In this document: positions 25,644-34,229 of the stretch, piece after piece
How positions within the stretch are numbered: the stretch's first letter is position 1
How the letters are laid out: the number at the start of each line of letters is the position of its first letter
From: Bacteroidales bacterium
GTDB taxonomy: Bacteria; Bacteroidota; Bacteroidia; Bacteroidales; UBA932
Assembly: GCA_017423025.1 (NCBI GenBank)
Contig: JAFPGC010000066.1
Location: forward strand, 1-57,569
Length of the DNA stretch: 57,569 bases
Direction: 5' to 3'
Notes under the pieces: generated by a model
The model's input: only the letters and a program-made list of their open reading frames with translations
Told to the model about the DNA's origin: nothing
The model's database searches: none
Program-made: the position numbers and the translations under genes

Positions 25644-26258
25644 ATGGATGCAAAACTCAAAGAAACCATTCTGAACCCCATCTTCAAGGGGAACCCGATT
25701 ACCGTTCTGGTGCTGGGCATCTGCTCTTCCCTGGCGGTAACCGTCACCCTGAAAGGTGCGCTGGTCATGGCCCTCTCCGTGATTGTGGTCTGCGGTATTT
25801 CCAGCCTCATCCTTTCCCTTCTGCGTAACACCATTCCCGGCCGCGTGCGTATCATCGTGCAGCTGGTGGTGGTAGCCATGATGGTTATCCTGGTGGACCA
25901 GGTGCTCAAGAGCTTCGAAGCCACCTATGCCATCGACAAGCAGCTGTCCGTTTACATCGGCCTCATCATTACCAACTGTATCGTGATGGGCCGCATCGAG
26001 GCTTTCGCCCTGGGCAACAAACCCTGGCCCAGCTTCCTGGACGGTGTAGCCAACGGCGCCGGTTACGGTCTCATCCTCATCGTCGTCGCCTTCTTCCGCG
26101 AGCTCCTGGGCAGCGGAACCCTGTTCGGCATCGACATCCTGAACCGTTTCGGCTATGTTCCCAACAACCTGGTCATCCTGCCGCCCTTCGCCCTCATCCT
26201 CCTGGGATGCATCGTGTGGGTGCAGCGCAGCATCCAGAAAGACTTGCAGGAAAAATAA
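25644..26258 (+). CDS. nqrD: Na+-NQR subunit D
   Basis: A six-helix membrane subunit, homologous to NqrE; together they hold the intramembrane iron centre. Conserved regions are NPITVLVLGICSSLAVT and YIGLIITNCIVMGRIEAFA, the latter with the cysteine expected to ligate iron. 204 residues, typical. It begins 3 bp after nqrC. Confidence 0.95.
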   Translation: MDAKLKETILNPIFKGNPITVLVLGICSSLAVTVTLKGALVMALSVIVVCGISSLILSLLRNTIPGRVRIIVQLVVVAMMVILVDQVLKSFEATYAIDKQLSVYIGLIITNCIVMGRIEAFALGNKPWPSFLDGVANGAGYGLILIVVAFFRELLGSGTLFGIDILNRFGYVPNNLVILPPFALILLGCIVWVQRSIQKDLQEK

Positions 26259-26270
26259 TTGTGACGCCTT

Positions 26271-26867
26271 ATGGAATATCTTAGCTTATTCGTCAAGTCC
26301 ATCTTTGTGGACAACATGATCTTCGCATACTTCCTGGGAATGTGCTCATTCCTGGCTGTATCGAAGAATGTGAAGACAGCTGCAGGCCTGGGTGTCGCGG
26401 TTATCTTCGTGTTGCTGGTCACTCTCCCCATCAACTACCTTCTCAATACTTATGTGCTGGCCCCCGACGCCCTCATGGAAGGGGTGGACCTGAGCTTCCT
26501 CAGCTTCATCGTCTTCATCGCCGTCATCGCCGCCATCGTGCAGATCGTAGAAATGGTGGTAGAGAAGTTCTCTCCCGAACTCTATTCTTCACTGGGTATC
26601 TTCCTCCCGCTCATCGCCGTGAACTGCGCCATTCTGGGTGGTTCCCTGTTCATGCAGCAGAAGGATTTCCTCAACATCGGGGAAGCCACGGTTTACTCCC
26701 TGGGCAGCGGTCTGGGCTGGTTCCTGGCCATCGTTTCCCTGGCAGCCATCCGTGAGAAGATGAGTTACTCCAACGTCCCTGCCGCCCTCAAGGGCCTGGG
26801 CATCACCTTCATCACCGTGGGTCTGATGGGCATCGCCTTCATGACCTTCATGGGCATTTCACTGTAA
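26271..26867 (+). CDS. nqrE: Na+-NQR subunit E
   Basis: A six-helix membrane subunit paired with NqrD. Conserved regions are [20 protein letters not shown] and [19 protein letters not shown], each with a cysteine in the position that binds the intramembrane iron. 198 residues, as expected. It starts 12 bp after nqrD. Confidence 0.95.
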   Translation: MEYLSLFVKSIFVDNMIFAYFLGMCSFLAVSKNVKTAAGLGVAVIFVLLVTLPINYLLNTYVLAPDALMEGVDLSFLSFIVFIAVIAAIVQIVEMVVEKFSPELYSSLGIFLPLIAVNCAILGGSLFMQQKDFLNIGEATVYSLGSGLGWFLAIVSLAAIREKMSYSNVPAALKGLGITFITVGLMGIAFMTFMGISL

Positions 26868-26882
26868 AGGAGGACCAAGACT

Positions 26883-28157
26883 ATGGGAAATACAATCATT
26901 TTCTCCATCATCGTCATTACAGTAGTGACTTTGGTTCTGGTCGCCCTCCTGCTGGTGATCAAGGCAGCCGTCACCCCTTCCGGTACCGTTAAGATCAACA
27001 TCAACAACGGCACCAAGGAGCTGGAGGTTACCCCTGGCGGAGACGTCATGCACACATTGGCCGATCACGGCATCTTCCTTCCCTCCGCCTGCGGCGGCAA
27101 GGCCAACTGCGGCCAGTGCAAGCTTCAGGTCATCGAAGGCGGCGGCACCATCCTTCCCACCGAAACGGGTTTCTTCTCCCGCAAGCAGATCAAGGAAGGC
27201 TGGCGTCTGGGCTGCCAGGTGAAGGTGAAGGACAACATCCAGATCGCCGTTCCGGAGAGCGCCCTCAGCGTGAAGAAACTCGAATGCGAGGTTATCTCCA
27301 ACGAGAACGTGGCCACCTTCATCAAGGAATTCACCGTGCGCCTGCCCGAGGGCGAGCACATCGACTTCAAGTCCGGTGAATACATCCAGATCGACATTCC
27401 TGAATATGAGGCCGATTTCTCCGATATGGGCGTGGCCGATATTTACAAGGGTGACTGGGAAAAGTACGGCATCACTTCCCTGAAGTTCAAGAATACCGTT
27501 CCCACCATCCGTGCCTACTCCATGGCCTCGTATCCGGCCGAGAAGGACCTCATCAAGCTGAACGTGCGTATCGCAACCCCTCCGTTCGACCGCACCCAGC
27601 CCAAGGGCGTGTTCAAGTTCGTCCCCGGTGTTCCTCCGGGAATCGCTTCCACCTACGTGTTCTCCCGCAAGCCGGGTGACAAGGTGATGATTTCCGGCCC
27701 CTACGGAGAATTCCTCCTCCCGAAGGACGATCCCGACAGCCAGGAATACGTATTCGTAGGCGGCGGCGCCGGTATGGCCCCTCTCCGCAGCCACATCATG
27801 CACCTGTTCAAGACCCTCAAGACCAAGAAGGAAGTGCACTTCTTCTACGGCGCCCGCGCCCTGGTGGAAGCCTTCTATCTGGAGGATTTCGCCGAAATCG
27901 AGAAGGATTTCCCGAACTTCCACTTCCACCTGGCCCTGGACCGTCCCGATCCCGCAGCCGATGCTGCCGGCGTGAAGTACACGGCTGGTTTTGTACACAA
28001 CGTGATGAACGAAACCTATCTGAAGGACCACGAGGCTCCCGAAGACATCAAGTACTTCATGTGCGGTCCGCCCATGATGACCAAGTGTGTCTGCGACCTC
28101 CTGGATTCCCTGGGCGTGGCTCCCGAGAGCATCCTCTTCGACAACTTCGGCGGTTAA
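26883..28157 (+). CDS. nqrF: Na+-NQR subunit F (NADH dehydrogenase, 2Fe-2S and FAD)
   Basis: Electron entry subunit: oxidises NADH through FAD and a 2Fe-2S cluster. After one N-terminal helix come the ferredoxin cysteines in SACGGKANCGQCKLQV and LGCQVKV, the FAD-binding RAYSMASYPAEKD, and the NADH region FVGGGAGMAPLRSH, FFYGAR and MCGPPMM. 424 residues. It is the last gene of the operon, followed by a palindromic repeat and a terminator. Confidence 0.96.
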   Translation: MGNTIIFSIIVITVVTLVLVALLLVIKAAVTPSGTVKININNGTKELEVTPGGDVMHTLADHGIFLPSACGGKANCGQCKLQVIEGGGTILPTETGFFSRKQIKEGWRLGCQVKVKDNIQIAVPESALSVKKLECEVISNENVATFIKEFTVRLPEGEHIDFKSGEYIQIDIPEYEADFSDMGVADIYKGDWEKYGITSLKFKNTVPTIRAYSMASYPAEKDLIKLNVRIATPPFDRTQPKGVFKFVPGVPPGIASTYVFSRKPGDKVMISGPYGEFLLPKDDPDSQEYVFVGGGAGMAPLRSHIMHLFKTLKTKKEVHFFYGARALVEAFYLEDFAEIEKDFPNFHFHLALDRPDPAADAAGVKYTAGFVHNVMNETYLKDHEAPEDIKYFMCGPPMMTKCVCDLLDSLGVAPESILFDNFGG

Positions 28158-28162
28158 TATCC

Positions 28163-28188
28163 GTCATGCCCGGCTGGACCGGGCATCT
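28163..28188. repeat. Palindromic repeat after nqrF
   Basis: ATGCCCGG-CTGGA-CCGGGCAT (28166-28186), preceded by CGTC and followed by CT as in the copies inside pcrA and uvrA. Located 5 bp after the nqrF stop, before the terminator. Confidence 0.8.
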
Positions 28189-28197
28189 GAATCCTCA

Positions 28198-28229
28198 AAA
28201 AAAACCGGCTCTTTCGAGTCGGTTTTTTT
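28198..28229. terminator. Bidirectional terminator after the nqr operon
   Basis: An A tract plus ACCGGCT (28204-28210) pairs with AGTCGGT (28217-28223, one G-T pair) and a T tract. It serves nqrF on the plus strand and the convergent DUF47 gene, whose stop is at 28231. Confidence 0.85.
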
Positions 28230-28230
28230 G

Positions 28231-28872
28231 TTAGTTGTCGTAACGCATGAGCGTTATCCGGATACAGTCCGAGACACGTTTCTCCGTGTCCGTGGCTTTC
28301 TCATAAAGCTCTGCGAGATTCTTGTACTTGGTCATCTCCCGCAGGTCGGGCTCTTCCGAGAAGATGTAGCCCACATAGGCCTCGTAGGCTTCGTCGGCGT
28401 CATGCTCCAGTTCCGTCACGCGGTCTGTCTGGAGAAGGATGGCCGATGCATTCTTGCGGATGTCCGACAGAAGGGGGAAAACCTGCTCCAGGGCGCGGGC
28501 CTCTTCCACGATAATGCGGGTGAGCTCCTGAAGCTGAGGGTCGATCTTGGCGGGATTGTAGATATTCATGGCGTTGGAAGCGTCCTTGATTACGTCCAGG
28601 GCGTCATCCAGGGCCATGGCAATGGTACTCAGTTCCCGACGCAGGCCCGTTCCAAGCGGAAGTTTACGCAGCGCCTCCCGGAATTCCGTAAGCATGGCAT
28701 CTCCCTGATGCTCGTTGTTGCGGATGTCGTAGAACGCCTGTCTCCAACGGGAAGGATCCAGGGTCTGCTGCATCTCACAAAGGAGCTGGGCGCTCTCTTT
28801 CAGCAGGCTCGCCTGCTTTTCAAAGATGGGGACGAGCTCCCGCATGGGGTGAAAAAATCTCGCAAGATTCAT
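28231..28872 (-). CDS. DUF47 (PhoU-like) protein
   Basis: An all-helical PhoU-like protein of about 213 residues. The family is usually linked to Pit-type phosphate transporters and thought to regulate phosphate uptake. The start chosen is ATG 28872 (MNLARFFHPMRELVPIFEKQ), which matches the family's beginning; a longer frame has a low-complexity, unconserved extension. Family features include NNEHQGDAMLTEFREAL, MALDDALDVIKDASNAM and VTELEHDADEAYEAYV. No transporter gene is adjacent, unlike the usual DUF47-pit pair. Confidence 0.88.
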   Translation of the reverse strand: MNLARFFHPMRELVPIFEKQASLLKESAQLLCEMQQTLDPSRWRQAFYDIRNNEHQGDAMLTEFREALRKLPLGTGLRRELSTIAMALDDALDVIKDASNAMNIYNPAKIDPQLQELTRIIVEEARALEQVFPLLSDIRKNASAILLQTDRVTELEHDADEAYEAYVGYIFSEEPDLREMTKYKNLAELYEKATDTEKRVSDCIRITLMRYDN

Positions 28873-28962
28873 AAGAAAAAAATATTTTTCAACCGACTTT
28901 TCGGTTAAAACAAAAAAAACATCAACCGATTCGGTGGAAACAGCAATACTTTTTTTACGATG

Positions 28963-28995
28963 CTTGCAATTGTGCATCCCGTATGCGTAGCTTTG
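28963..28995 (+). promoter_or_regulatory. Promoter for the fimbria-related gene pair
   Basis: CTTG (28963-28966), 21 bp, TAGCTTTG (28988-28995). The next in-frame ATG is 29019, which sets the start of the downstream gene. Confidence 0.6.
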
Positions 28996-29018
28996 CCCAG
29001 GACCAAAAACTGCAAACC

Positions 29019-30056
29019 ATGTCACGAAGAAAACTCATAGGCCGGACATCTACCCAATTACACCCGTACATTCTGCACTCATCCGCTGGCTACACCTCTG
29101 TAGCAATCATTACTGCCTTCCTGCAGGTTCCGGCCTTATTTTCTTCGTGCGAACGCGTATCCAACAGTACGGAAGTTCACACCGAGGCACAAATTTATAT
29201 ACAATGGACAAAAAATACAACCCCGAAAGCCATCGATTTATTCTTTTTTGACACCCTGGGCGCCCAGAAACTGGACACCTATCAGCAGATCCTGGATGTC
29301 CCGGGACGCTCCCGCCAGTACGGAGTTTCTGGTCCGGGAGCCAAACGGCTGGTAGCCCTTTCCGGAACGGCGGGGCTCACGGATCCCTGGCTGGACATTC
29401 GGAATTACGGCAGTATCTGCAAAAAGACCTACCGCTTGGAAGAAGAGGATCTGGACGCTCCCCAACTGGTTGCCGAAACCCTGCTGGACAGCAGTTCCTC
29501 CCGGATAACCCTTCTGAACCTGCAACCCATGCTGTCCCAAATCCGGATCAACTCCGTCTCCTGCGACTTCAGCGGCAGGCCCTACGCCGGCAAGTTCTTT
29601 TCCAATAGTAAGCTTTACCTCACCTACGCCGGTACCGAATACAAACCGCTGGGGCCGGGAGGCGGACATCCGGTTTCCTGGATCAACGCCGGAGCGCTGG
29701 ACAGCCTGGCCACCCTGGCCCTTCCCCATCCGGAGATAATGCTCAAGGAGGGGCTGGGCGATATCGGCCCTCAACGCCAGTATCCGGAACTGAGCTTTTT
29801 CTGTTACGCCAACCCCGGGCGGCAGGAAGGCATTCCCCGCACGCGGCTGGTCCTGGAAGGCACGCTGGACGGGCACCTGTGCTATTATCCCATTGAGATT
29901 CCCCACCTGGAGGCCGCCCAGGTGTACAGTTTTGACATTACCCTGCGCCGCATGGGCTCCCCCGATCCGGACATCCCCGTTTCCAGCGACGCCGCCCTGG
30001 TAGAAACCCTCACCGTTCCCTGGCAGAACCGGGAACCCACCACCGTCAGTTTCTGA
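29019..30056 (+). CDS. Putative fimbria-associated lipoprotein (DUF5119-like)
   Basis: An exported protein of about 345 residues, not firmly recognised. A hydrophobic stretch (SVAIITAFLQVPALFSSC, about residues 27-45) ends in a cysteine that could be a lipobox, though the N-terminal extension is unusually long. The body resembles the beta-rich proteins that precede fimbrillin-type genes in Bacteroidales (AQIYIQWTKNTTPKAIDLFF, then YSFDITLRRMGSPDPDIPV). The following gene starts 2 bp after the stop, so the two form an operon. Family assignment is tentative. Confidence 0.5.
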   Translation: MSRRKLIGRTSTQLHPYILHSSAGYTSVAIITAFLQVPALFSSCERVSNSTEVHTEAQIYIQWTKNTTPKAIDLFFFDTLGAQKLDTYQQILDVPGRSRQYGVSGPGAKRLVALSGTAGLTDPWLDIRNYGSICKKTYRLEEEDLDAPQLVAETLLDSSSSRITLLNLQPMLSQIRINSVSCDFSGRPYAGKFFSNSKLYLTYAGTEYKPLGPGGGHPVSWINAGALDSLATLALPHPEIMLKEGLGDIGPQRQYPELSFFCYANPGRQEGIPRTRLVLEGTLDGHLCYYPIEIPHLEAAQVYSFDITLRRMGSPDPDIPVSSDAALVETLTVPWQNREPTTVSF

Positions 30057-30058
30057 AT

Positions 30059-31045
30059 ATGAAAAAGATTCTCCTTTCCTTCCTCGTCGTTCTGGCCGCC
30101 TGCTCACGGGAGCAGGAGCCCTTGGTATCTCTCGCTGTCATCCTAAACTCGCAAGGGGCCTTCGCCACCCGTGCAGGCGACCCGGACGATACCCGTATCT
30201 CGGACTACAACCTCTATATCTTCAATGCCTTCGGCATCCTGGAAGAGAGGGTCTTCGTCCCCTACCGTTCCCTCAAACTGGTGGACGGGAAGGTCCAGTA
30301 CAACACCAAGCTGCTGCGGGATGTTCCCTACACCATCCTGGCTGCAGCCAACCTGGGCTACGAACTTCCTTTCCGCACCCTGGAAGAGGCACGGGCATAC
30401 CGGTACCACATGGCCTACCCGGACGAATTCTCCCAGGGCCTTCCCATGGCCGCCTTCCTGGAGGAGGTCACCCTGGGGGACGACGGCGTTCTGGAAGTTC
30501 CTCTGGAGCGCCTGATGGCCCGCATCGAGCTCAGCATCGACCGCAGTCAGTTGCAGGCCGATGTCCAGTTCAAGGTCACCGACGTACGGGTGGGGGCCTG
30601 TCCCTCCTCGGTTCAGTTGATAGGCCCCAGCAAGGTGCATGGCCGGCAGGAAACCTTCAATCTGGGCTATGGAAAAACCGGGACACAGGTAAGCGCCCTC
30701 AACGAAGGCTCTAACGCCGGCCTCAGCCGCAGCGTGAACGTGTACCTGCTGGAAAACTGCCAGGGAGACCTCCTGGACAATGTCATCACGGACAGCGGCA
30801 AGGTGTTCGCTGAAGGCATCTACCAGGAAATCTGCTCCTATATAGAATTAAAGGCCGAATACCATTCCCCCACCTGGCACACCCGCGCTGGCGACAAGAT
30901 CATCTACCGCTTCTACCTGGGGGAGTCGCTGAACAACTTCGATGTGTTCCGGAACACCTGGTACCGGATTACGGTCTGTCCCAGGGGGGACGGCCTGGGA
31001 GAAGACAGCTGGAGGGTTAACAAAGAGGCTCTGACAGGTTCCTGA
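30059..31045 (+). CDS. Fimbrillin-related lipoprotein (DUF4906-like)
   Basis: A lipoprotein (MKKILLSFLVVLAAC) of 328 residues that probably joins or anchors surface fimbriae. The motif FATRAGDPDDTRISDYNLYI resembles the arginine-following maturation region and first strand of Bacteroidales fimbrial subunits, and YRFYLGESLNNFDVFRNTWY is a stretch shared by DUF4906 and FimB/Mfa2-like proteins. Its 3' end overlaps the convergent rfbD by 29 bp. Whether it is a shaft, tip or anchor subunit is unclear. Confidence 0.65.
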   Translation: MKKILLSFLVVLAACSREQEPLVSLAVILNSQGAFATRAGDPDDTRISDYNLYIFNAFGILEERVFVPYRSLKLVDGKVQYNTKLLRDVPYTILAAANLGYELPFRTLEEARAYRYHMAYPDEFSQGLPMAAFLEEVTLGDDGVLEVPLERLMARIELSIDRSQLQADVQFKVTDVRVGACPSSVQLIGPSKVHGRQETFNLGYGKTGTQVSALNEGSNAGLSRSVNVYLLENCQGDLLDNVITDSGKVFAEGIYQEICSYIELKAEYHSPTWHTRAGDKIIYRFYLGESLNNFDVFRNTWYRITVCPRGDGLGEDSWRVNKEALTGS

Positions 31046-31910
31046 TGCACTTTTTCAGGGAGTCCGTCCAATAGGGAATGACCAGGCCGAAGGTCTCCTT
31101 GATCTTGGTCTTGTCCAGGACGGAATAGGAAGGCCGATGCACCTTCGAAGGGAACTCGTCGCTATGGCAGGGCCGGATGTCACAGGCCGATTGCCCCGCA
31201 TACTCCGCAATGGCCTTGGCAAAGTCATACCAGGAGCATACGCCTTCGTTGGAGAAGTGATAGATCCGGGGCATAACATCGCCGGCCTGACCGGTCATCT
31301 CCAGGATCCTGACGAGGGCCTCGGCGAGGTCTCCTGCATACGTGGGGGTGCCCACCTGGTCGAAGACCACCTTGAGGGAGGGCTTTTCGGCCGTCAGACG
31401 AAGAATGGTCTTGACGAAGTTCTTGCCGTACTCGCTGTAGAGCCAGCTGGTACGGATGATCAGATGCCGCACGCCGGAGCGCAGGATGGCCTGCTCCCCA
31501 TGCAGTTTGGTACGGCCGTAGGCACCGGTAGGGGTGCCGGTCATATCTTCCCGGCAAGGGGTATTGTAAGACTCCCCGCCAAAGACATAGTCCGTAGAAA
31601 TATGCACCAGCAGGCCGTTCACTTCCTTCATGGCCACGGCCAGATTCTCCACTGCCTTGGCGTTCAGAAGCTCCGCCAGGGCTTCGTTGTCCTCGGCCGC
31701 GTCCACATTGGTATAAGCGGCGCAGTTGATGATGGTGTCAATCTGATGCTCTGCCACCATCGCCTTAATAGCTTCAAGGCTGGTGATATCCAGATGCAGC
31801 GTATCCGGGGCATCCATCACGTCCGTGAAGAGCCAGGATGCCTTAACATCGGCCATCTTTCTCAGGCTCATGCCCAGTTGGCCGCAGCCGCCGGTTACCA
31901 GGATCTTCAT
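31017..31910 (-). CDS. rfbD: dTDP-4-dehydrorhamnose reductase
   Basis: Last step of dTDP-L-rhamnose synthesis, NAD(P)H-dependent. Short-chain dehydrogenase features: the glycine-rich VTGGCGQLGMSL at the start, ISTDYVFGG, the YGRTKLHGE catalytic Tyr-Lys, and FSNEGVCSWYDFA near the substrate site. 297 residues. A segment EMTGQAGDVMPR (encoded by 31281-31301 and flanks) sits where relatives have a shorter loop and resembles the palindromic repeat seen elsewhere. It overlaps rfbC by four bases. The rfbA and rfbB genes are not in the window. Confidence 0.93.
   Translation of the reverse strand: MKILVTGGCGQLGMSLRKMADVKASWLFTDVMDAPDTLHLDITSLEAIKAMVAEHQIDTIINCAAYTNVDAAEDNEALAELLNAKAVENLAVAMKEVNGLLVHISTDYVFGGESYNTPCREDMTGTPTGAYGRTKLHGEQAILRSGVRHLIIRTSWLYSEYGKNFVKTILRLTAEKPSLKVVFDQVGTPTYAGDLAEALVRILEMTGQAGDVMPRIYHFSNEGVCSWYDFAKAIAEYAGQSACDIRPCHSDEFPSKVHRPSYSVLDKTKIKETFGLVIPYWTDSLKKCIRNLSEPLC
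31281..31301. repeat. Possible diverged palindromic-repeat copy in rfbD
   Basis: GCCGGCCTGACCGGTCATCTC matches the uvrA repeat copy at all but about two positions and retains CCGG-n5-CCGG. It encodes the TGQAGD segment, close to the PGQAGHD segment encoded by the copy in uvrA. Confidence 0.5.
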
Positions 31911-32485
31911 TCTGCGTAATAATCTATGGAGTAGTCAAACAGATCCGTCGCCTGGGCCAGCAGCGGATGGTGCTTATCCTTTTCCGAGAGCAGGATATCC
32001 GCCTCCGGAATGCCCCAATCAATGCCCAGGGCGGGGTCGTTCCAAGCGATGGCGCCCTCGGCCTCCGGGGTATAGGGATAATCGCATTTGTATTGGAAAA
32101 CCGCCTCCTCGCTGAGAACGACGAATCCGTGCGCAAAACCGCGGGGAATGAAGAACTGCCTGTGATTCTCACCCGTCAGTTCACAGGCCACGTATTGGCC
32201 GAACCAGGGCGAACCGCGGCGGATATCCACCGCTACATCCAGTACGCGGCCACTTACCACCCGCACCAGCTTGCCCTGGGAACAGGCTCCGGTCTGGTAA
32301 TGCAGGCCCCGGAGCACGCCGTAGCGGCTCTTGCTCTCATTGTCCTGGACAAAACGGAGGGGACGCACGGCGGCATCGAAATCCCGCTGGTTCCAGCTCT
32401 CCATGAAATAACCCCTCTCGTCTCCGAACACCTTGGGTTCGATGATGAGGAGGTCTGGGATAGCAGTCTTGATCACGTTAATCAT
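31907..32485 (-). CDS. rfbC: dTDP-4-dehydrorhamnose 3,5-epimerase
   Basis: Epimerises the 4-keto sugar intermediate of dTDP-L-rhamnose synthesis. A cupin fold of 192 residues with FGDERGYFMESWNQRDFDA, the catalytic histidine region RGLHYQTG, and IPRGFAHGFVVLSEEAVFQYK. The start chosen is ATG 32485, downstream of a -7 box at 32494-32501; the longer open frame has an unconserved extension. It is coupled to rfbD (ATGA). Confidence 0.95.
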   Translation of the reverse strand: MINVIKTAIPDLLIIEPKVFGDERGYFMESWNQRDFDAAVRPLRFVQDNESKSRYGVLRGLHYQTGACSQGKLVRVVSGRVLDVAVDIRRGSPWFGQYVACELTGENHRQFFIPRGFAHGFVVLSEEAVFQYKCDYPYTPEAEGAIAWNDPALGIDWGIPEADILLSEKDKHHPLLAQATDLFDYSIDYYAE

Positions 32486-32493
32486 ATAGTATA

Positions 32494-32501
32494 CAAAAGT
32501 A
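32494..32501 (-). promoter_or_regulatory. -7 box of the rfbCD promoter
   Basis: TACTTTTG on the minus strand with only 8 bp to the rfbC ATG, implying a very short leader. No clear -33 element was seen. Confidence 0.45.
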
Positions 32502-32533
32502 CAGATTATTTCCGAGAATGAAAAAAAACGACC

Positions 32534-32541
32534 TATCTTTG
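32534..32541 (+). promoter_or_regulatory. -7 box of the glycosyltransferase promoter, 4 bp from the ATG
   Basis: TATCTTTG is separated from the ATG at 32546 by only CAAT. If used, transcription would begin at or next to the start codon, giving a leaderless mRNA. Confidence 0.5.
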
Positions 32542-32545
32542 CAAT

Positions 32546-33430
32546 ATGATCACCGTGTCCATCATCATTCCGGCACACAATGTGGAAAAAGTTCTTCCCC
32601 GATGCCTGGACAGCCTCCTGGCCCAGACCTGCCCGGACTGGGAGGCCCTGGTAGTGGATGACGGCAGTACGGATGCCACGGCCGCCCTCCTGGACGCCTA
32701 TGCCGCCAAGGACAACCGCATCGTGGCCATTCACCAGCCCAACCAGGGCGTCAGCATGGCCCGCAACCATGCCCTGGAGCAAGCCCGTGGAGAATATGTC
32801 CTATTCGTAGACGGGGACGATTTCATCCACCCCAAGACCCTGGAGATTTGTCTGAATCTGGCCCGGAAGGATAACTCCGACCTGGTTACCTTTACCTATA
32901 ACCGCTCCTATCGCACCCGGCTCATCATCCGGCATCTCCTTCACTTAAAGGAGCCCCGCCGCATTCAATTCCCGGATTTCCGGGATTTCCCCACCCAGGT
33001 CACGGACAGCATCTTCGACTGGGCCACCGAGTATTCCCATCCCCAGGAGAAACTGGCCACCAAACACTGCCAGCCCTGGCGCGGCCTCTACCGCAGAAGC
33101 ATCCTGGAGGGCATCACCTTTATACCGGGAATCATGTACGAGGACTTCCCCTGGTGGAGCGAGGTTCTGCTCCATGTTAAGAGAGCCACCCTTACCATCC
33201 TTCCTCTCTACTACTATTATCCTTCCCCGGGAGGATACATCTTCTCTTCTAAAGAGGCCTACCGGATCCGGAGCCTGAAGACCGCCATTGCGGCAGCCAA
33301 GGAGCTCTACGCTACGGCAGAGCCCGACATTAGAGAGAAATGGGAAAAGAATTTCCTCCGGCCTTTCGAGGACAAGCTGGCGGCCAAACTCAAACGATAT
33401 CCCGAAAACGGTCCGGAATCCGCACAATGA
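32546..33430 (+). CDS. Family 2 glycosyltransferase
   Basis: An inverting sugar transferase of GT-A fold. The N-terminus MITVSIIIPAHNVEKVLPRC is the textbook GT2 beginning, which supports this start despite the promoter box 4 bp upstream. The nucleotide-binding VVDDGSTDAT and the metal-binding FVDGDDFIHP (DxD) are intact. 294 residues. Its 3' end overlaps the convergent neighbour by 41 bp. The sugar and acceptor are unknown; adjacency to rfbCD points to surface polysaccharide synthesis. Confidence 0.9.
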   Translation: MITVSIIIPAHNVEKVLPRCLDSLLAQTCPDWEALVVDDGSTDATAALLDAYAAKDNRIVAIHQPNQGVSMARNHALEQARGEYVLFVDGDDFIHPKTLEICLNLARKDNSDLVTFTYNRSYRTRLIIRHLLHLKEPRRIQFPDFRDFPTQVTDSIFDWATEYSHPQEKLATKHCQPWRGLYRRSILEGITFIPGIMYEDFPWWSEVLLHVKRATLTILPLYYYYPSPGGYIFSSKEAYRIRSLKTAIAAAKELYATAEPDIREKWEKNFLRPFEDKLAAKLKRYPENGPESAQ

Positions 33431-34229
33431 TGCGAAGACCCAGCATGCCCGGCTTGTTCCAGGCATAGGGCGGGCGCAGGATGTGCTGGCATAGGCGGGC
33501 TATGCGCGTCCATCGGGCAAAGTCCCGGGCCCTGAGCCCCGTCACCAGCCGGATGGTGCGGGAGCGCTTTCGCATGTGCCTCTCCCAGCCCTGTTCCAGA
33601 CGGGACTTGTCCTGGAAACGCGCCTCAATGCGGCCCATGTCAAAGTAGCCAAAATGCAGCAGGTATAAATCCTTGACAATGTGAAAATTGCGCCCTTTCA
33701 CCCGGTGGAAGCCGCTTCCCCATTGCAGGGGTTTCGACAGGATGGAAGCCTTGGTGTAACGGGTGCCCAGCTGGGCATAATGCCGCTGCTGCAGGAAAGG
33801 AAGGGTTTCATCAATGGGGCCTTCCTCCCCCAGCTTCTGACCGAAGTCCAGGCCCAAGCCCGAAGCGCAGCCCTTAACCGGAATGCCGTCCAGGAAAGCA
33901 GCCAGGCCCTTTCCCAGTGCCGGATCGGCCACCAGGAATTCGTCACAGTCCGTGCCGATGACGAGGTCATACCCCTGGGCAAAAAGGTCGGCGGCCTTGG
34001 CGCTCATCACCGCCACGCGGCCCTTGTCGTTGGACACCACGTCGGTGCCTATCTTGGGCAGTTTCTCTGAATGGGTTCCTTCACAGAAGGCAGGAATCTC
34101 CTGATCCAGGCCATCGAAATAGATATACAGATACTCCTTCCCGCCCAGTTCACGGCCGTAGTACTCCACCCACTTGCGCAGGTAGAAGTCGTCGTTGCGG
34201 ACCATGGTGAGGACGGCTATCTTTTTCAT
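33390..34229 (-). CDS. Glycosyltransferase of the Glyco_tranf_2_4 type
   Basis: A GT-A-like enzyme of 279 residues. It begins MKKIAVLTMVRNDDFYLRKW, the family start, and has VIGTDCDEFLVAD as the DxD-like metal site. RVKGRNFHIVKDLYLLHFGY is the conserved late region. The start overlaps the end of uvrA by four bases, so it is translated downstream of the NusG-uvrA transcript. The last 25 residues (NKPGMLGLRI) are encoded across a sequence resembling the palindromic repeat. Confidence 0.82.
   Translation of the reverse strand: MKKIAVLTMVRNDDFYLRKWVEYYGRELGGKEYLYIYFDGLDQEIPAFCEGTHSEKLPKIGTDVVSNDKGRVAVMSAKAADLFAQGYDLVIGTDCDEFLVADPALGKGLAAFLDGIPVKGCASGLGLDFGQKLGEEGPIDETLPFLQQRHYAQLGTRYTKASILSKPLQWGSGFHRVKGRNFHIVKDLYLLHFGYFDMGRIEARFQDKSRLEQGWERHMRKRSRTIRLVTGLRARDFARWTRIARLCQHILRPPYAWNKPGMLGLRIIVRIPDRFRDIV
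33444..33466. repeat. Possible diverged palindromic-repeat copy in a glycosyltransferase
   Basis: CATGCCCGGCTTG followed by TTCCAGGCAT keeps the outer arms (ATGCC and GGCAT) and the CCCGGCTTG core of the repeat but has lost the inner symmetry. It encodes KPGM, as the pcrA copies do. Confidence 0.35.

Noticed and set aside
28087-28908. Plus-strand open frame reading through the nqrF end and the DUF47 gene
   Set aside because: It runs through the repeat and terminator and is antisense to a well-recognised DUF47 protein.
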